A DNA stretch of 64,000 bases from Spiroplasma endosymbiont of Lasioglossum villosulum (GCF_964020195.1 NZ_OZ026539.1:1368299-1432298), one strand, 5' to 3'; shown: positions 43,781-56,250, numbered from the stretch's first letter. Notes: generated from the sequence alone by a model not told the origin. Translations and numbers: made by a program.

Positions 43781-44425
43781 TTATTTAGTTCCAAAAATTC
43801 GATCACCAGCATCACCCAATCCAGGTACAATATAACCATCATCATTTAATTCTTTATCCAACGCTGCTAAAAAAATCTTAACATCAGGATGATTATGATT
43901 AATTTTCTTAATAGCTACTGGTGCTCCTACAATGGAAACTAAAGTAATGTTTTTAAAACCTACTTTTTTTAATTCTTTAATAGCAGCATCAGCAGTACCA
44001 CCAGTAGCAAGCATTGGATCTAAGATAAATACTAATGCATCACTTATATTTTTAATATTTTTAGGATATTTAAAAAAATATTTTTGTGGTTTTAAAGTTT
44101 CTTCATCACGATAAAGACCAACATGACTAATAATTGCATTAGGTACTACATACTCAAATCCATTTGTCATCCCTAATCCTGCTCTTAAAATCGGAGAAAG
44201 AATGATTGTCTTGGTTAATGTTTTACCAATAACTTTAGTAATGGGTGTTTCAACTTCAATTTCATCAAGAGGAATATCTTTAAATACTTCATAAGCCATT
44301 AACGTTGCAATTTCGCTTAAATTCTCTTTGAAATCTTTTTTTTGGGTTAAGTGATTTCTAATTCTTGTTAATTTATCTTGTATTAAAGGATGATTAACAA
44401 TAAACAGATTTTTACTACTTTCCAC
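43781..44425 (-). CDS. upp: Uracil phosphoribosyltransferase
   Basis: 214 residues. Salvages uracil with PRPP to give UMP. The PRPP-binding loop is DPMLATGGTADAAI, preceded by the family region RAGLGMTNG and followed by the C-terminal uracil site YIVPGLGDAGDR. Start is set at GTG 44425 because AAAGGAG lies eight bases before it; the GTG at 44434 has no room for a ribosome site. Located just before the ATP synthase genes, as in Bacillus, and probably cotranscribed with them. Confidence 0.95.
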   Translation of the reverse strand: MESSKNLFIVNHPLIQDKLTRIRNHLTQKKDFKENLSEIATLMAYEVFKDIPLDEIEVETPITKVIGKTLTKTIILSPILRAGLGMTNGFEYVVPNAIISHVGLYRDEETLKPQKYFFKYPKNIKNISDALVFILDPMLATGGTADAAIKELKKVGFKNITLVSIVGAPVAIKKINHNHPDVKIFLAALDKELNDDGYIVPGLGDAGDRIFGTK

Positions 44426-44881
44426 TAAAAACACTCCTTTATCTTTAATGCGTATATTTTCAATAATTTAAAATATATACTAATATGAAATTTTACGCCT
44501 TTTAATTTATAAATCAATAAAATAACAATAAAAATAACGAAAAAAGATAAAAGATTTATTCAAAAATTATTTTTTTAATTGTTAATAACATTCTTATAGT
44601 TCAAAATTAACTAAATAAAAATATAATTTATAAATTTTATTTTAAAAACTTTGTTTTTATTTTAAAAAATTATAATCTAAAATATAAATTGGGATATTGT
44701 CAAAAATCCGAAATAAATTAAATCTATATAGTCTTATTATATTTTAGACAAGAAATAATTTGGATTTTTATGAAATTGTAACTTTATATTACTATTTTTT
44801 AAAATATATTTCAACTAAAATACTTATAATTAAATTTAGTAAGTGCTAAACTTATAAAGTAAAATTAAGGAGAATTTAAAA
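44426..44881. other. Intergenic region, no gene seen
   Basis: 456 bp, extremely AT-rich, between divergent genes. It must hold the promoter of the upp-atp unit and of 44882-45343; a TATAAT at 44825-44830 could serve the latter. No hairpin terminator or RNA recognised. Confidence 0.5.
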
Positions 44882-45343
44882 ATGAAAATTAAAGCACTTA
44901 AAAAATTACAGTTAGTAACTGTATTATTATTTGTTTTAACTATTTTAATTGTGATTACTTTACTATTATTACTAGGTTTATTTCATGGAAAAGAAGTAGT
45001 AACTGTTAAAAACAATAATTTATTTAAAAATACAAAACCTTTAATATATGAATATAACGGTTTTACTTTATGAAATAAATATAGTTGATATTACATATTA
45101 ACCAATAATAATATTTGCCTTAAAAATTTTGGAAGTTGTTATATTATTCATAATTCTTATAGTTATTCTTTATTATGGTTAAAAATTGCAGTTATCTTTT
45201 CTACAATTGTAGTTCCAATTTTTGTGTCTATAATTTTGTCATTAACATTCTTTATTATTGGTTTAAAAAGAAAAATAAAAAATAATAATTTTTGAGATGC
45301 TATTGCAAATTGTGAAATAATAAGTAATTATTACATTCATTAA
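44882..45343 (+). CDS. Small two-helix membrane protein
   Basis: 153 residues: N-terminal helix VTVLLFVLTILIVITLLLLL, a 70-residue middle domain with several Trp/Tyr and Cys (CLKNFGSCY), and a second helix IAVIFSTIVVPIFVSIILSL with a basic end. Extracytoplasmic middle loop is likely. AAGGAG upstream. Not recognised. Confidence 0.6.
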
Positions 45344-45344
45344 A

Positions 45345-46465
45345 TTATGTTTCTAAATTTATCTTATTACATTTAAAAATAACCATTTTTATATAAATCA
45401 AAATATTATATGTTCTATTACCAAGCATTTCTTTTAAAACATGTCAAATATTAGTTTCAGTAAAACAACCTATATTTCACTTTGCACCTTGATTTTCAAT
45501 GCCTTGTTTATTATTTTTAAAATACTGTTTCTTTAATTTTTTATGATTATCTAATTCTTTATATAAATATTTAATTAATTGTTCATATTGACCATTATTA
45601 ATTAAATTTTTACAGTGATTATATTCGTTTAAATATTTTTCTTTATTTCCAGCCATTATTCCAAGATATAATGTTCTAATTAAATGAAATTTATCTAAAA
45701 CAAATTGTGCACCTAAATAATCAGCAACTTCTTTAATTCATCCTGCACTATCTCCACAAATAATAATTTTGGCTTCTTCAATATTTTCGTAAAATTTTTG
45801 ACAATGTTCTTTAACAAATTCAGCAGTTTTTTTAACTCCAATTTTGTTTTTGTTGGTCTAATAATTGCTTTTACTCTTTTATTTTGTATTTTGTGATTAA
45901 TATTATCTGTATATGTTACTATTAATCGCATAGAGTGTTTTATACCTTTACGTTTAAAATTTCAAAATTTTCGATGACCATCATCAATTGCTACAAAAAT
46001 AGGTTGATTTTTTTCTAGTTTTACTTTTTCTGGATTTGCTTCAACTATTTCGAAATTTTTAAAAACTCTATGAACAGTACTAACACTAATACCTGCTTTT
46101 TTACAAATAGCACAAATATCACGATATCTTTTCCCATCTGCAAAATTTTCAATAATAGTGTCTTCAATATCTTCACCAATTCTTTTATATTTAGGTAATT
46201 CTAATTCTTCATCTAGTAAACAAATACGAACTCATTTTTGTAATTTTTCATCAAAATATTCATAAATTCTTCTTTTATAAGTCACCATTCCATATAATGT
46301 TTTTCTTGTTCGATATTGATAATCAACAATTTTATATTTCTTTTTATCTCTTGTATTTTTTATTCTTCAATCTCATTTTTCTCATTTTTTTGTTATATGT
46401 TCTAAAACTAATTTATCAAATTTAGCATATTGTTCTCTAAAATTTCATTTATAATTAAAATTCAT
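45345..46465 (-). pseudogene. ISLre2 (UPF0236) type transposase, frameshifted
   Basis: N-terminal part has YRTRKTLYGMVTYKRRIY, and IGEDIEDTIIENFADGKRYR, then VFVAIDDGHRKFW, typical of this family, which is common in Spiroplasma. The frame breaks at an A-run near 45850; the other frame continues IICGDSAGWIKEVADYLGAQ, FVLDKFHL and a C-terminal part to 45345. Acidic residues in IDDG and CGDSAGW and the later Glu would be the DDE triad. Inactive unless slippage restores it. Confidence 0.8.
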
Positions 46466-46572
46466 ATTTAAATTCTCCTAATCTGTTTCTGTACCAATTA
46501 TTAATTTTAAATTGCATAAATTTAAAGTGTTAAAATATGACAAATTATATTAATAATCTATTTTACTTGATT

Positions 46573-46591
46573 TTATCCACAATAATCCACA
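46573..46591 (+). other. Two DnaA-box-like 9-mers
   Basis: TTATCCACA (46573-46581), a perfect DnaA box, is followed 10 bp on by TAATCCACA (46583-46591) in the same orientation, in non-coding AT-rich DNA between the ISLre2 gene and the prophage. Confidence 0.4.
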
Positions 46592-46605
46592 TAATAATGT
46601 AATTA

Positions 46606-46815
46606 TGAATAAAATAATGGTACTGCGAAAAAAAGTACTTTCATATTTACAATATAATAAACAAGTTATATATAATTAATAGTATAGGTATCACAAAATA
46701 AACACCTTTAATTTAGGCGTTATTTTGCGTTTAAAAGTATACTTGTAAAAATAGTGAAAAATAGTACAATTTAAAAGTAACATCAAGGAAAAAAGGAGTA
46801 ATTTAATATAAAAAT
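46606..46815. other. Intergenic region with hairpin
   Basis: No gene of size; a 24-codon frame at 46606 looks meaningless. AAAATAA and TTATTTT with CACCT/AGGCG (46695-46725) form a hairpin that may end transcripts leaving the prophage. Confidence 0.4.
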
Positions 46816-47102
46816 ATGAATAAAAACAAATTTAAATAAAATAACATTAGCATTAGCACTAACTGGTGCAATAAGTGGAATAACTGGTTTAATAATTGGT
46901 TCACTAGCACATAATCAAACTAATGGTTATAAATCATATTTAGGACATGACTATACAGTCTACTGGGGGGGCTGGAACAACAATATGAGAAAGAAAAACT
47001 AATGATAAACACATAATAGATTTGTATTTTGATAAAGATAAACGTATTAATACAGATTTAAAATGAGATGGTCAATATCCAAAAGGATATTTTAATTGAT
47101 AA
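46816..47102 (+). pseudogene. Small membrane-anchored protein, two frameshifts
   Basis: Reads M-N-K, then after a shift in an A-run, a hydrophobic segment (ITLALALTGAISGITGLIIG) and HDYTV; after a second shift at a G7 run near 46965 comes GAGTTIWERKTNDKHIIDLY to YPKGYFNW. AAAGGAG lies upstream. It converges on the last prophage gene, stops abutting. Unknown. Confidence 0.45.
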
Positions 47103-49145
47103 TTAAATTTCCAAATTAATGTATGAAATATTATCGTTATATTTATCAAATAAATTAATATTAGTTAAACTTATTTCTTGTTTATCGGTTATTAAAATTA
47201 AATCATAATTTCCGGCACCAAATATACCACTAATTTCAATCCGATTTAAGTTATTAATTGGATTTTCAATTTGTAATTCAAATTCATTATTATTATCAAT
47301 TTGTAAAATTTCTTTATAAAATTCTAATTTAGAAAATAATTGAGATTTATTTGAACCATATAAGTTTAAAGCATTTTTAATTTTATTCTTATTAATAATT
47401 GCTCTTGTAAAATATTTACCATATTCTCCATTACCTAATGTTCAATCAGCAGGAATTAATGATGGAATATTATTACTTTCAATTTCATTTGTAATAGATA
47501 ATCAGTTAAATTGATTATCATCTAGTTTAAATAATTCATTTTGACTAATATCATTATTTTTCAATTTAATATTATTGATATCTGAAAAATCAAAATATTC
47601 AGATTTTAATACAACTTTTGCATCTTTAAATTCTCAAACTTTATCTGGTGTAGAATGTATAGGATTTGATTTTATTTCAAAATAATAAGGTAATAATAGT
47701 TTAAAATCATCATTTAAACCTTTATTAATAGATAGTATTGAATAAATATATTTAGATAACATAATTACTATTTGTTTAAATATCTTAACTTGTGGCAAAC
47801 TTATATAATTTGGATAATCTAATTCTCATTGTTTAAATAAATTAGTAATAACATCATCGGGCTTTTGATTTTCAAATTTAGCACGAAGTTTTGTAATATC
47901 AAAATTTTCATCACCTTGTTTAAAAGATATTCCATCAAAATTACGATTATAGGTATATGTATAAGTTAACATATCTAATAATACTTTTTGCAAACTATCA
48001 ATTGGTGGTTTATCATTTATTTCTAGTTCAACATCATCAAAATTCTGTGATAATTCAATAACAATATTTCTGCTTGGATATGGTGGGTTTGGTTCTTGAT
48101 GACTATATAATAAATATTGTTCATTCTTTTTCATTTCAAAATCAGCTAATTTTTTCGGTATTGGTGATGGTCCATCATATTTACCAATTTTAGCATTAGT
48201 TACTCTTGCATTATTAATAATTTCTTTTCTTGTTTCACTTCCACCACCAATAGCAATTAAATCTAAAACTGATTTTTCTTGTCCAATAAATTGTTTTGCT
48301 AAATTTCATGGTAATATTTGTTCACTAAATCATTGTTGTAATATTCTAACTTTTGGTTGAGTTTCAATAGGCATTGATAACAGTGGAAATGCTATCTTAT
48401 CTTTAACAAATAATTTTGGGTATACTTCCATATTATCAACTTCACCAAGTACTTTTATATTGCCGAAAATCATGCTTCTAGGGGCTTTAATTTTTAAACA
48501 AGTAACTTTTGTATCCTTATCTAATGGTTTTTGTAATTTAATAATGATTGGATAACCATCTCTTGTTTTAAAGTCTTTAATTTTAATAATAGTTATACTT
48601 TTAGTACTTCTTGTTTTTGGATTTTGATAAGGTTGTGAATAATTATTAATAATATATAAGTTATCAATATTATTTTCAGTTAATGGTTCATTTATACTAA
48701 CTGCATATAACTTAAATTGATTTAATAAATTTATTTCTTGGAATATTAAATTTTTAATATCAGTCATACTATATTCAATAGTATTATCATTAATATTAGT
48801 ACTTGCTCTTTGATTTAATTGCATAGTAAAGTCTGATGTTTCAACAGCAATAGTTTTTAATACTTTATCAATATCAATAAAACCAATTTTAATAGTATTT
48901 TCTGAAAATCTTAAAGTATTATTTTCATTATTTTTAAATAAACGTTCAATTTCATAAATATAAATTGTTCTTTTTTTAAATTCATCGTATGCTCTATTAA
49001 TATCTGGGTCACTAGTAGCACGCATCATATTAGTAAAATCATAAGGAATATTATCAATTAAATAATCATTTTCTACTTCTGCTTGATTAAGTTTAGTTTG
49101 CTTCTGTTTTTGTGGAAACTTCGTTTGTGGTTTGCTGTTGTCCAT
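47103..49145 (-). CDS. Large prophage structural protein (unknown)
   Basis: 680 residues, eight or so Trp-TGA codons. Charged N-terminus with Lys/Gln repeats, no membrane helix, no nucleotide-binding motif; regions such as APRSMIFGNIKVLGEVDN and DLIAIGGGSETRKEIIN could be structural. The last 250 residues are beta-rich. Last gene of the late unit, overlapping the end of the portal-like frame. Could be a tail or collar component; a large terminase is unlikely because Walker and nuclease motifs are absent. Confidence 0.6.
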
Positions 49146-50328
49146 TGTTATCTCCTATTAATTGGTTATTTTCTGGATTAAATAATTTTAATTTAACAGT
49201 TAAGTTATTAATTTCTTGTTCATCATTAATATTAAAGGTTTTACTATTTAATAAATCTTTATCTACACGTACTAATATTTGAATAAATTTAAGAATATCA
49301 ATATTAAATTATCATAATTTTTGTTCAATATAATTAATAGTTGAAATATTTACTGCTGTACTTTCTGAAATTGATTGTTGTGCAGATTTCTTTTGACTTG
49401 GTATATGAATACCACAACGTTTAAATATTTCATTAACATTTCAATCGTATATATCAGTTAAATTTTTACCTTTAAAATTACTATTTGTCATATTGATATT
49501 TTCGTTTTGTTCATTATTATCTCCACCACTTTTAAATATGTAGTTTTTAGTAACCAAAGTTCTTACTGCTTCTTCTAATGTTGATTGTACATTTCCATAA
49601 GTTTGACTAAATATAAATTTGGGTGAATTTAAAATTGTATCTAAAACAATTTGTTCATAAATAACATCTAATGCTTTAATTTTATCCATTACTTTATTAC
49701 AATCTGCTAGTTCATTTGCTTTATTTCTCATAATTGCTATTGGAATATAATTAATATTTAATATTTGTTCTTGTTCTAAATTGGGATTATTAATGAATGA
49801 TTTAAAATCTAATGGAAATTGTTTTTTATTATCACTAATACTATAAATTGCACGATTAATAGTTACTTGTTCATTATTTAATGTATAAATTTCAAATAAT
49901 CTTACCATTTGTGCATTTTGCTCATAACTATCATAAAAAATAGTGCATTGAATTAATTTACTAGTAATATCATAAACTCTTTGTTGTATATCAACGACTT
50001 GAAAATATAAATCATCATTAGCAATAAAAATTAAATAACCACTAATTCCTAATTTACTTAATTTAAAAATAGAATTTCAATTTTTTCTATAAAATTCTTG
50101 TTGAATTAAATATTTCGTAATAACTTCATTATTAATATCTAATGGAGCATTATATAAATTAGCGTTATTTTCTGCTACAAAATCAGTGAAATAAGTTTCA
50201 TGATTAAAATCATTAAAACCAAAATAACTTAAAATAGAAGCATGTGTACTTTTACCTTTTAAAAAAGTTAATTTAGTTTTTTCTTCATTATTAGTGCTTT
50301 TATCTTTTCTTAAAAATCTACCTAACAT
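49093..50328 (-). pseudogene. Portal-like protein with internal stop
   Basis: 411 codons with TAA at 49309-49311 after residue 339; the same frame continues to 49093. N-terminal LGRFLRK, a globular middle with DVIYEQIVLDTILNSPKF, and late QSISESTAVNISTINYIEQ resemble portal/connector proteins in order and size, but this is a weak call. Start at 50328 is backed by AAAGGTGGTGA. The truncated 339-residue form may or may not function. Confidence 0.45.
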
Positions 50329-50346
50329 AATATTCACCACCTTTTT

Positions 50347-50469
50347 TTAAAATATTTGATTAATTTTAAATACAATTTTTATAATAATAAATATAATTAA
50401 ACCAGCAATAGCTGATGATAATATAACTCCTATTAAACCTAAAATAATTTTTATAATTTTAAAAAACAT
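50347..50469 (-). CDS. Tiny single-helix membrane protein
   Basis: 40 residues, nearly one long hydrophobic helix (IILGLIGVILSSAIAGLIIF) with Lys at both ends. In a late phage operon this could be a holin or a virion membrane peptide. Confidence 0.5.
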   Translation of the reverse strand: MFFKIIKIILGLIGVILSSAIAGLIIFIIIKIVFKINQIF

Positions 50470-50473
50470 AATC

Positions 50474-52516
50474 TTATTCCTGTAATTCTTCTAATTTTCA
50501 TACATTACCTTTTAAATTACCTTTTCCAGTATAAATAGTAATCCATTTTGCATGTTGAACTGATAAAATTACTATATTAGCACTATCATTAAAGGTTTGT
50601 ATTTGTACACCAGCAATTTTGTTATCCGTTATAATAAATTCTTGAATAGTATAAACTGGATTATATATACTTCAAGAATAATAAACTCTATAATGTTTAT
50701 TCTCTTGAAAATCATAAGTAATTTGTCAATTATCTCATTTATTTTTTTCTCTTGTTCCTACTTCTTTTCAATTATTTATACTTGGAGTTGGAGTTGGTTG
50801 TTTTTCTAATATTTCATTAATGGCTTGTAATAATTTTTTATTTTGAGTTTTTAATAATTTATATTCATTATTTTCTAATAAATCTTTACAAAGTAATGAA
50901 TTTTCTTCATCATGTAATGCAATTTGATTTGTTTCAGTATTATATTTAAAATAATCATTTGAAAATTTTTTATCTTTTATTTTTTCTTTTAACTCATTAA
51001 TACCACCAACAATAGTTTTATCATTAGTTTCTAAAGTAGGAATTTCTTTACCAATAGCATTCATATAAAAAGCAATTGGAAATAATTCTTTTGTATCTTC
51101 TAATTTTTTATCAATTTCTGATTTATTATAATAATTAGTTAAATTTGCACTAATGGTATTAGTTTCATCAATATTAATATTTGAACCAACAGTTAATTTA
51201 TCTTGTTTTTTATCTAATAAATTATTAGTTTCTAGTTTTGTGTAATAATCACTTTCAGTATGTTCTTCTGCTATAAATTCAATTGGTGTATCTATTCCTT
51301 GATATTGATATATTTCTTCTATATTACCAATTAAATTAATTTTTCCACGTTCAGGATAAGAATTACCTCCACCACTAAATTTTTTATTTCTATTGTCATA
51401 GTAAATAGTTCCAATATTTAAAATATTTTTATTTGAGATTTGTTCTTTATAAGTCATGGAATCAACATTTAACAATTCAAATTCATTAAAAACATTATTT
51501 AAATAAATTTTAATTACTTTATAAAATTTCATAAAGTCATTTTCTGTTGAATATTGATAACTGATTTTAATAAAATATCATTTAAATGTTTCTATATTAT
51601 TATTTTCAACTTTCTTTCATAAAGGACTAGTTTCAATATTAAATCAATTATTTTTAACATCATTAATATTTTCGTTTGCTTTAATTAATTCACTATTTAA
51701 TTTGGTAATTTCATTTTCATTTGTAGTAATTCGTTTTTGCTGTTTAGCAGAAAAATCACAAGTCGGTGCATGTGTATAATCACCAATTTGTGGATTATTT
51801 TGTAATGCTTCGGGTGGTAATGTACCAATTTCATCAGGTCAATCTAAAATCATTGTTTCAGTTTCTTTATCATAATCTGTTGCAACATAACCTTTATTAA
51901 TAAATTTACTAACAGGACCTCTATATATTTCATTTTCATTATCATCAACTAAATCATCATATAATTTAATTTGTTTTAATAATGTAAATTCTTTTTGTTC
52001 TTTAATTAATTCATCAACTTGATTTCTAGTATAAAATGCTTTTAAGTCAATTTTTTCAATATCTATTTCATTATCATTATAACTTGAAAATATTTGTTTT
52101 AATTCTGTTAATCTTGCTCATATTTTCATTCTACTAGGTGCTAAATCTCAAACATTAATTGTAGGAGTACTATTTGCACTAAATTGATTACCATTATTAA
52201 ATTGAATAGTAGCATCAACATTAAATTCAATTGGTGTACGATTAAATACTCAATGTTCAACCATAACATAAACTATATCTCTTAATGTTGCTTTAATTAA
52301 TTCATCTTTAAAACTATCGAAAGGAAATTTAGATAAAATAAAATCAAAATAAGCATTAATATCATTTTGAGCGCGAATAGCAAAAGTTATAAATCAATCA
52401 TTAACATTAGGTCATGTATTTATATATTGTTGTGGAGTTTCTGTAATTTTTCCAGTTAATGGATATCAGTTATTATAATTTTCAAGACTGACATCAGTTC
52501 AAAGTTTATTAATCAT
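50474..52516 (-). CDS. Tail-fibre or receptor-binding protein
   Basis: 680 residues, a dozen Trp-TGA codons. Around residues 420-460 it carries YYTKLETNNLLDKKQDKLT and YYNKSEIDKKL, linker repeats widely found in phage tail-fibre and baseplate proteins, together with SNINIDETNTISA. Coiled coil at 600-640 and a compact C-terminal beta domain would bind the host surface. Five bases before the 40-residue membrane gene. Confidence 0.75.
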
Positions 52517-52600
52517 AATTTATCATTCCTTAAAAAATGCTTTTTTATAATGCTTAGTTTTTGTTTTAGTTTTTCTATGTGATATATGGATAATTTCTTT

Positions 52601-52837
52601 TTATAACTTTTTTTTACCTTTTTCTACAACTTGACTATATGCAAATTTTTCTAAATGATGTAATAATCCTGTTCCAAATAAAGTATTAACTGAAAATTTT
52701 AAACCAACAGTTTTAAATGATTTATTAATATTTTCAATAGGATTATTAATAACATTTACTACTTTATGATAAGTTCTAATAGTTCTAAATATTTCTCTAT
52801 ATACTTTAAAACTATCTCTAATTACTTGTTGCACCAC
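52601..52837 (-). CDS. Small prophage protein
   Basis: At least 78 residues from GTG 52837; the frame is open to 52873 without another good start. Helical, with a hydrophobic middle (LKFSVNTLFGTGLLHHL) and a basic end. Between structural genes. Function unknown, start uncertain. Confidence 0.5.
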   Translation of the reverse strand: MVQQVIRDSFKVYREIFRTIRTYHKVVNVINNPIENINKSFKTVGLKFSVNTLFGTGLLHHLEKFAYSQVVEKGKKKL

Positions 52838-52873
52838 TGGTGGAGTAAATGCTATTGCTTTTAATCATTTATT

Positions 52874-54217
52874 TTAATTAACTCCATAACCAATGTATCA
52901 ACCACTATATCAACGATATCAATGGAATGGATGTATTTGAGTAACAAAAGTTTCTGCTTTAAGAATACTATCAACAACTGTAATTGGTTTATATTTAAGA
53001 TTGCGATGATAAATAGTAATTGCACATTTATCTAATGATAAAGGTTGAATTTTACAACCCATAAATACTGGGGAATTTAATGGAATTAATTGTGCATGTT
53101 TAATTGCTTTTTTCTCTGCACTAGTAAATAAATCAGTTGCTTTTTCTTTTAATTTATTAATTTTTTCAAATGCTTGTTTTTCTAACTTTTCAAATTTTTC
53201 TTGTAATTTATATATACTTTCTCGTAATTTTTCAAAATATGGAGTATCTTTTCAAAATTTATTTAAACCTTTTTTTAAATAAAATCTAATATCAAAATAC
53301 TTAAAAATTTTATTTGCATTTAAAACAATCTTATGAATTAAACTATTTTTAAAATTAAATTTAATAGCATTAGCACGAATTTTTTGTAAATCTAAAATTA
53401 AAGTTTTTCCATATCTATTTTCTGTATGTATTGTATGAACTAAATTTAATCAATCATGTTGGTTCATAGATAGTACTTTTTTTAAATCAGTATTATATTT
53501 TTTTAAAAAGTTATTTGCTTTTTCAATATCTTTGATTTTAAATTTAGGAGTTAATTGTGGACTTAATTTTATTAATGTATTTTGTAATAATAAATAATCT
53601 TTTAATTCTTGTGCTTCTAATTTTTGAAAATTATTTTTATATTGTCTTTCAGCAACATAACCCAAATTTTGGATTATTGTTTCACGATTAGGAGCAAAAC
53701 TATAATTAAATAAATAACGTTTATTACCAATAATTTTATCTGTTAAAATTTCTTTTCCACTTACTTGACTAATAATTTCTTGTAAATTTTTTGCTTCTTT
53801 AATACCAACTTGTTCTAATGTTTTAGTTTTTTGTACTAACTTAATAAATTTAGTTGTACGATAACCACGACTAATTTTATTAAGTCCAGCAAATGCTGGT
53901 AATATATTAAAAAAAGTATTTAATGGTGTTACATTTCCTTTTAAATAATCATAAACTTGATTAATAGTAAAATCAGTTAAAAACTCTACACCAACAGCAC
54001 TAATACTAGCAATTAAATCACTTGCACCTAATCCAAGTGCAAAACTTTCACTTAATCCACCAGTAAAAGGAGCAAGTGCTACTGCTATAACTTGTACACC
54101 AATCATTTCTAAAATTTCTCATCAAAAACTTTTATTTTCTTGTTGGTTACTTGTTCTAGTATGTTTTGGTTTATTTATGTTTAAAAGTATTGCTGTACTA
54201 GTTGTACCAATTGGCAT
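52874..54217 (-). CDS. Prophage structural or ejection-type protein
   Basis: 447 residues. A hydrophobic Gly/Ala-rich region at residues 37-75 (MIGVQVIAVALAPFTGGLS) is followed by a helical, basic body with long coiled coil (near 320-370) and an aromatic C-terminus (HPFHWYRWYSGWY). Placed directly after the capsid gene. Resembles membrane-active injection proteins in plan only; no family recognised. Confidence 0.55.
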
Positions 54218-54231
54218 GATATTAATTTCCT

Positions 54232-55404
54232 TTATTTAAGAGTTATTTTAATTGGATTTGTTGTTCCTTTATAATTTAAGTCATTAACATTTGCAGTAAT
54301 AGTTATATATAAGTCACCTGCTTTTTGTTTTTGATTACTTACATTAGTTTTTCCTTGTGCATCACTAAAATATTTAATAGTTGGATTTGTTAAATTTGGA
54401 TTTAATGATTTAAGTTCATTAGTACTTTTTATTTGTGTATTTAATTCACTATTATTGTTATTAACATTTGCAGTAATATCAGTTGTTAAACTTGTAATTT
54501 TAGTTTTTAAATCAGTTTTTTCTGTTTTAATAATTCCACATAACATTCAACGTGATGTTGTTTCATTATTAGAAATATATGGTATTGCTTCACCAGCAAC
54601 TTTATATGCTCTTCCTGCTTTATCGTCTTTAATAAAATCTACATAAATAACTGTATTTTCTATCATGTATCTTTTCATTGCTCTTGGTGTTGCTAAAATA
54701 AAGGTCATTAATTGTTGTTCATTTTTATCATTAGTAAAAATCATATAGTCATCAAGAACGATTTCACATAATACACCTTTTACATATAAATTATTTCCAT
54801 TTAAACGTAATTGTTGTGCCAACTGATTATCGGTAATTAAACCTTTATTATCTGCTAAATAAACTAAACTATCATAAAGACCATTAGTAATAAAAAATTT
54901 ACTATTTACAATGTTTCTAAATTGAAACAAAGTATTTCAAGCAGATAACATTGATTTTAAATAGCCTACTGGTGTTGTATCTTCAATATCGATTTTAGTA
55001 GCAAATTTTGCAATTGCTTGTGTATCATCAATTGCCAATTTATCTGCTAAATCATTTGCAACTTCATATTGCATACTATCTAATAAATTTTGTCCATTAT
55101 TTGCTTTTAAATCTACATCTGCAATAATTTCTCCTGCAAGATATTTTTTAGTTATTTTTTTACTAATTTTATCTGTATCAACATATGGTAATTCATATCT
55201 TTTACTTTTATCATCCCAAGCAATAATTTTTACTTCCAGTTTTTTTGGTTTTTTAACAATAAACTCAATATTTACTGAGTCAACAATTTCAGTAGGAAAA
55301 AAGTTTGCCCATGGACTATTTGAAATTTTAAAAAACTCTATAAATTCTGGTGCTTCTACTAATCTCTCTATATTGTCTAAATTTTGATTAAATGGTACTA
55401 ACAT
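54232..55404 (-). CDS. Major capsid protein
   Basis: 390 residues, two Trp-TGA codons. The size, the position after a scaffold-like gene, and the pattern of an N-terminal arm, alpha/beta core (NSKFFITNGLYDSLVYL, GVLCEIVLDDYMIF) and a C-terminal repeat-like beta domain (TITANVNDLNYKGTTNP) fit an HK97-type capsid protein. AAAGGAAG supports the start. The left prophage has only its first 50 codons. Confidence 0.65.
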
Positions 55405-55422
55405 TTTATTTCTTCCTTTCGT

Positions 55423-55800
55423 TTATAAATAATTTTTCTTTTTATAATTAATTAAAAAATTTTCTTTATCATTTGGTTTATTATTAATAATTATTTGTTT
55501 ATTACCACCTGTATTAATTGTTTGTTTAAATACTGGTTGTTCTTTAATCATTTTTTTAATAGTTTCTTCAATTTTTGAATTTTCTATATTACTTGTTTTA
55601 AATTTTAAAAAATCATAAAATTCAGTTTTAACTTGATATTTTTTAAATATATTAATCATTTCTTTTTCTTTAATTTCTTGATTAAGTTTATTTAACTTAT
55701 TTTCTGCTTCATTAACTTTATTTTCTATTTCTTGTGAAGAAGCATTATTTTCATTTAAAGGTTCAGTTGTTTGTTGAACATTATTTTCATTTTCTAACAT
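55423..55800 (-). CDS. Scaffold-like protein
   Basis: 125 residues. Acidic N-terminus, coiled coil at 25-48 (NEAENKLNKLNQEIKEKE), then the globular FKKYQVKTEFYDFLKFK. Homologue of 5213-5587 with about 80% identical residues by eye. Situated 18 bp before the capsid gene, as expected for a phage scaffold. Confidence 0.55.
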   Translation of the reverse strand: MLENENNVQQTTEPLNENNASSQEIENKVNEAENKLNKLNQEIKEKEMINIFKKYQVKTEFYDFLKFKTSNIENSKIEETIKKMIKEQPVFKQTINTGGNKQIIINNKPNDKENFLINYKKKNYL

Positions 55801-55816
55801 TTACATCACCACTTTT

Positions 55817-56005
55817 TTATTTATTTTCTTTATTAATCTTTTCATTTAACTTTGCTAATTTTTTTTGATTTTTTATAATTTTGTTATTTGCTCTAACATG
55901 TTTTGGAGTTGTGATAAATCTTTTTAATAAAACAATAATTTCTCTGCAAATTAATGTTCCAACACTTGTTCCAATAATTATTAATTCATGTAAAAATTCT
56001 TTCAT
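55817..56005 (-). CDS. Small prophage membrane protein
   Basis: 62 residues, differing from 5009-5197 at a single residue. N-terminal hydrophobic helix, basic tail. Strong conservation between otherwise diverged copies suggests a required role. Confidence 0.6.
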   Translation of the reverse strand: MKEFLHELIIIGTSVGTLICREIIVLLKRFITTPKHVRANNKIIKNQKKLAKLNEKINKENK

Positions 56006-56028
56006 TTGAATATTTTCCTTTCAATTGT

Positions 56029-56250
56029 TTATTTTCCGATTTCATTTTTTAAAATAAATTCAATAATATTATCAATTTTTTTATTTAATTTATTACTTAA
56101 TTCATGTTGTTTTGGAGTTGCAATATCTTCATATCTATTAACTAATTTATTTCTTAAATCTAATGCTTCATTTAATCTTTCATAACCAAATTTAAGCGTT
56201 TTTTCTTTTCCTTTTATAATTTTTAAATCTTTTTCCATATCTTTATTCAT
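56029..56250 (-). CDS. Small helical prophage protein (right copy only)
   Basis: 73 residues starting MNKDMEKDLKIIKGKEK; an upstream ATG at 56277 is less likely because this start overlaps the preceding gene by 8 bp like its neighbours and follows AAAGGTG. Charged and helical. No counterpart in the left copy. Confidence 0.55.
   Translation of the reverse strand: MNKDMEKDLKIIKGKEKTLKFGYERLNEALDLRNKLVNRYEDIATPKQHELSNKLNKKIDNIIEFILKNEIGK

Noticed and set aside
46606-46680. 24-codon frame starting MNKIMVLRKK
   Set aside because: Too short, no ribosome site, no relative in the window; likely chance in AT-rich DNA.
47103-49145. Large terminase subunit
   Set aside because: No Walker A or B motif and no RuvC-like nuclease acidic set in the 680-residue protein.
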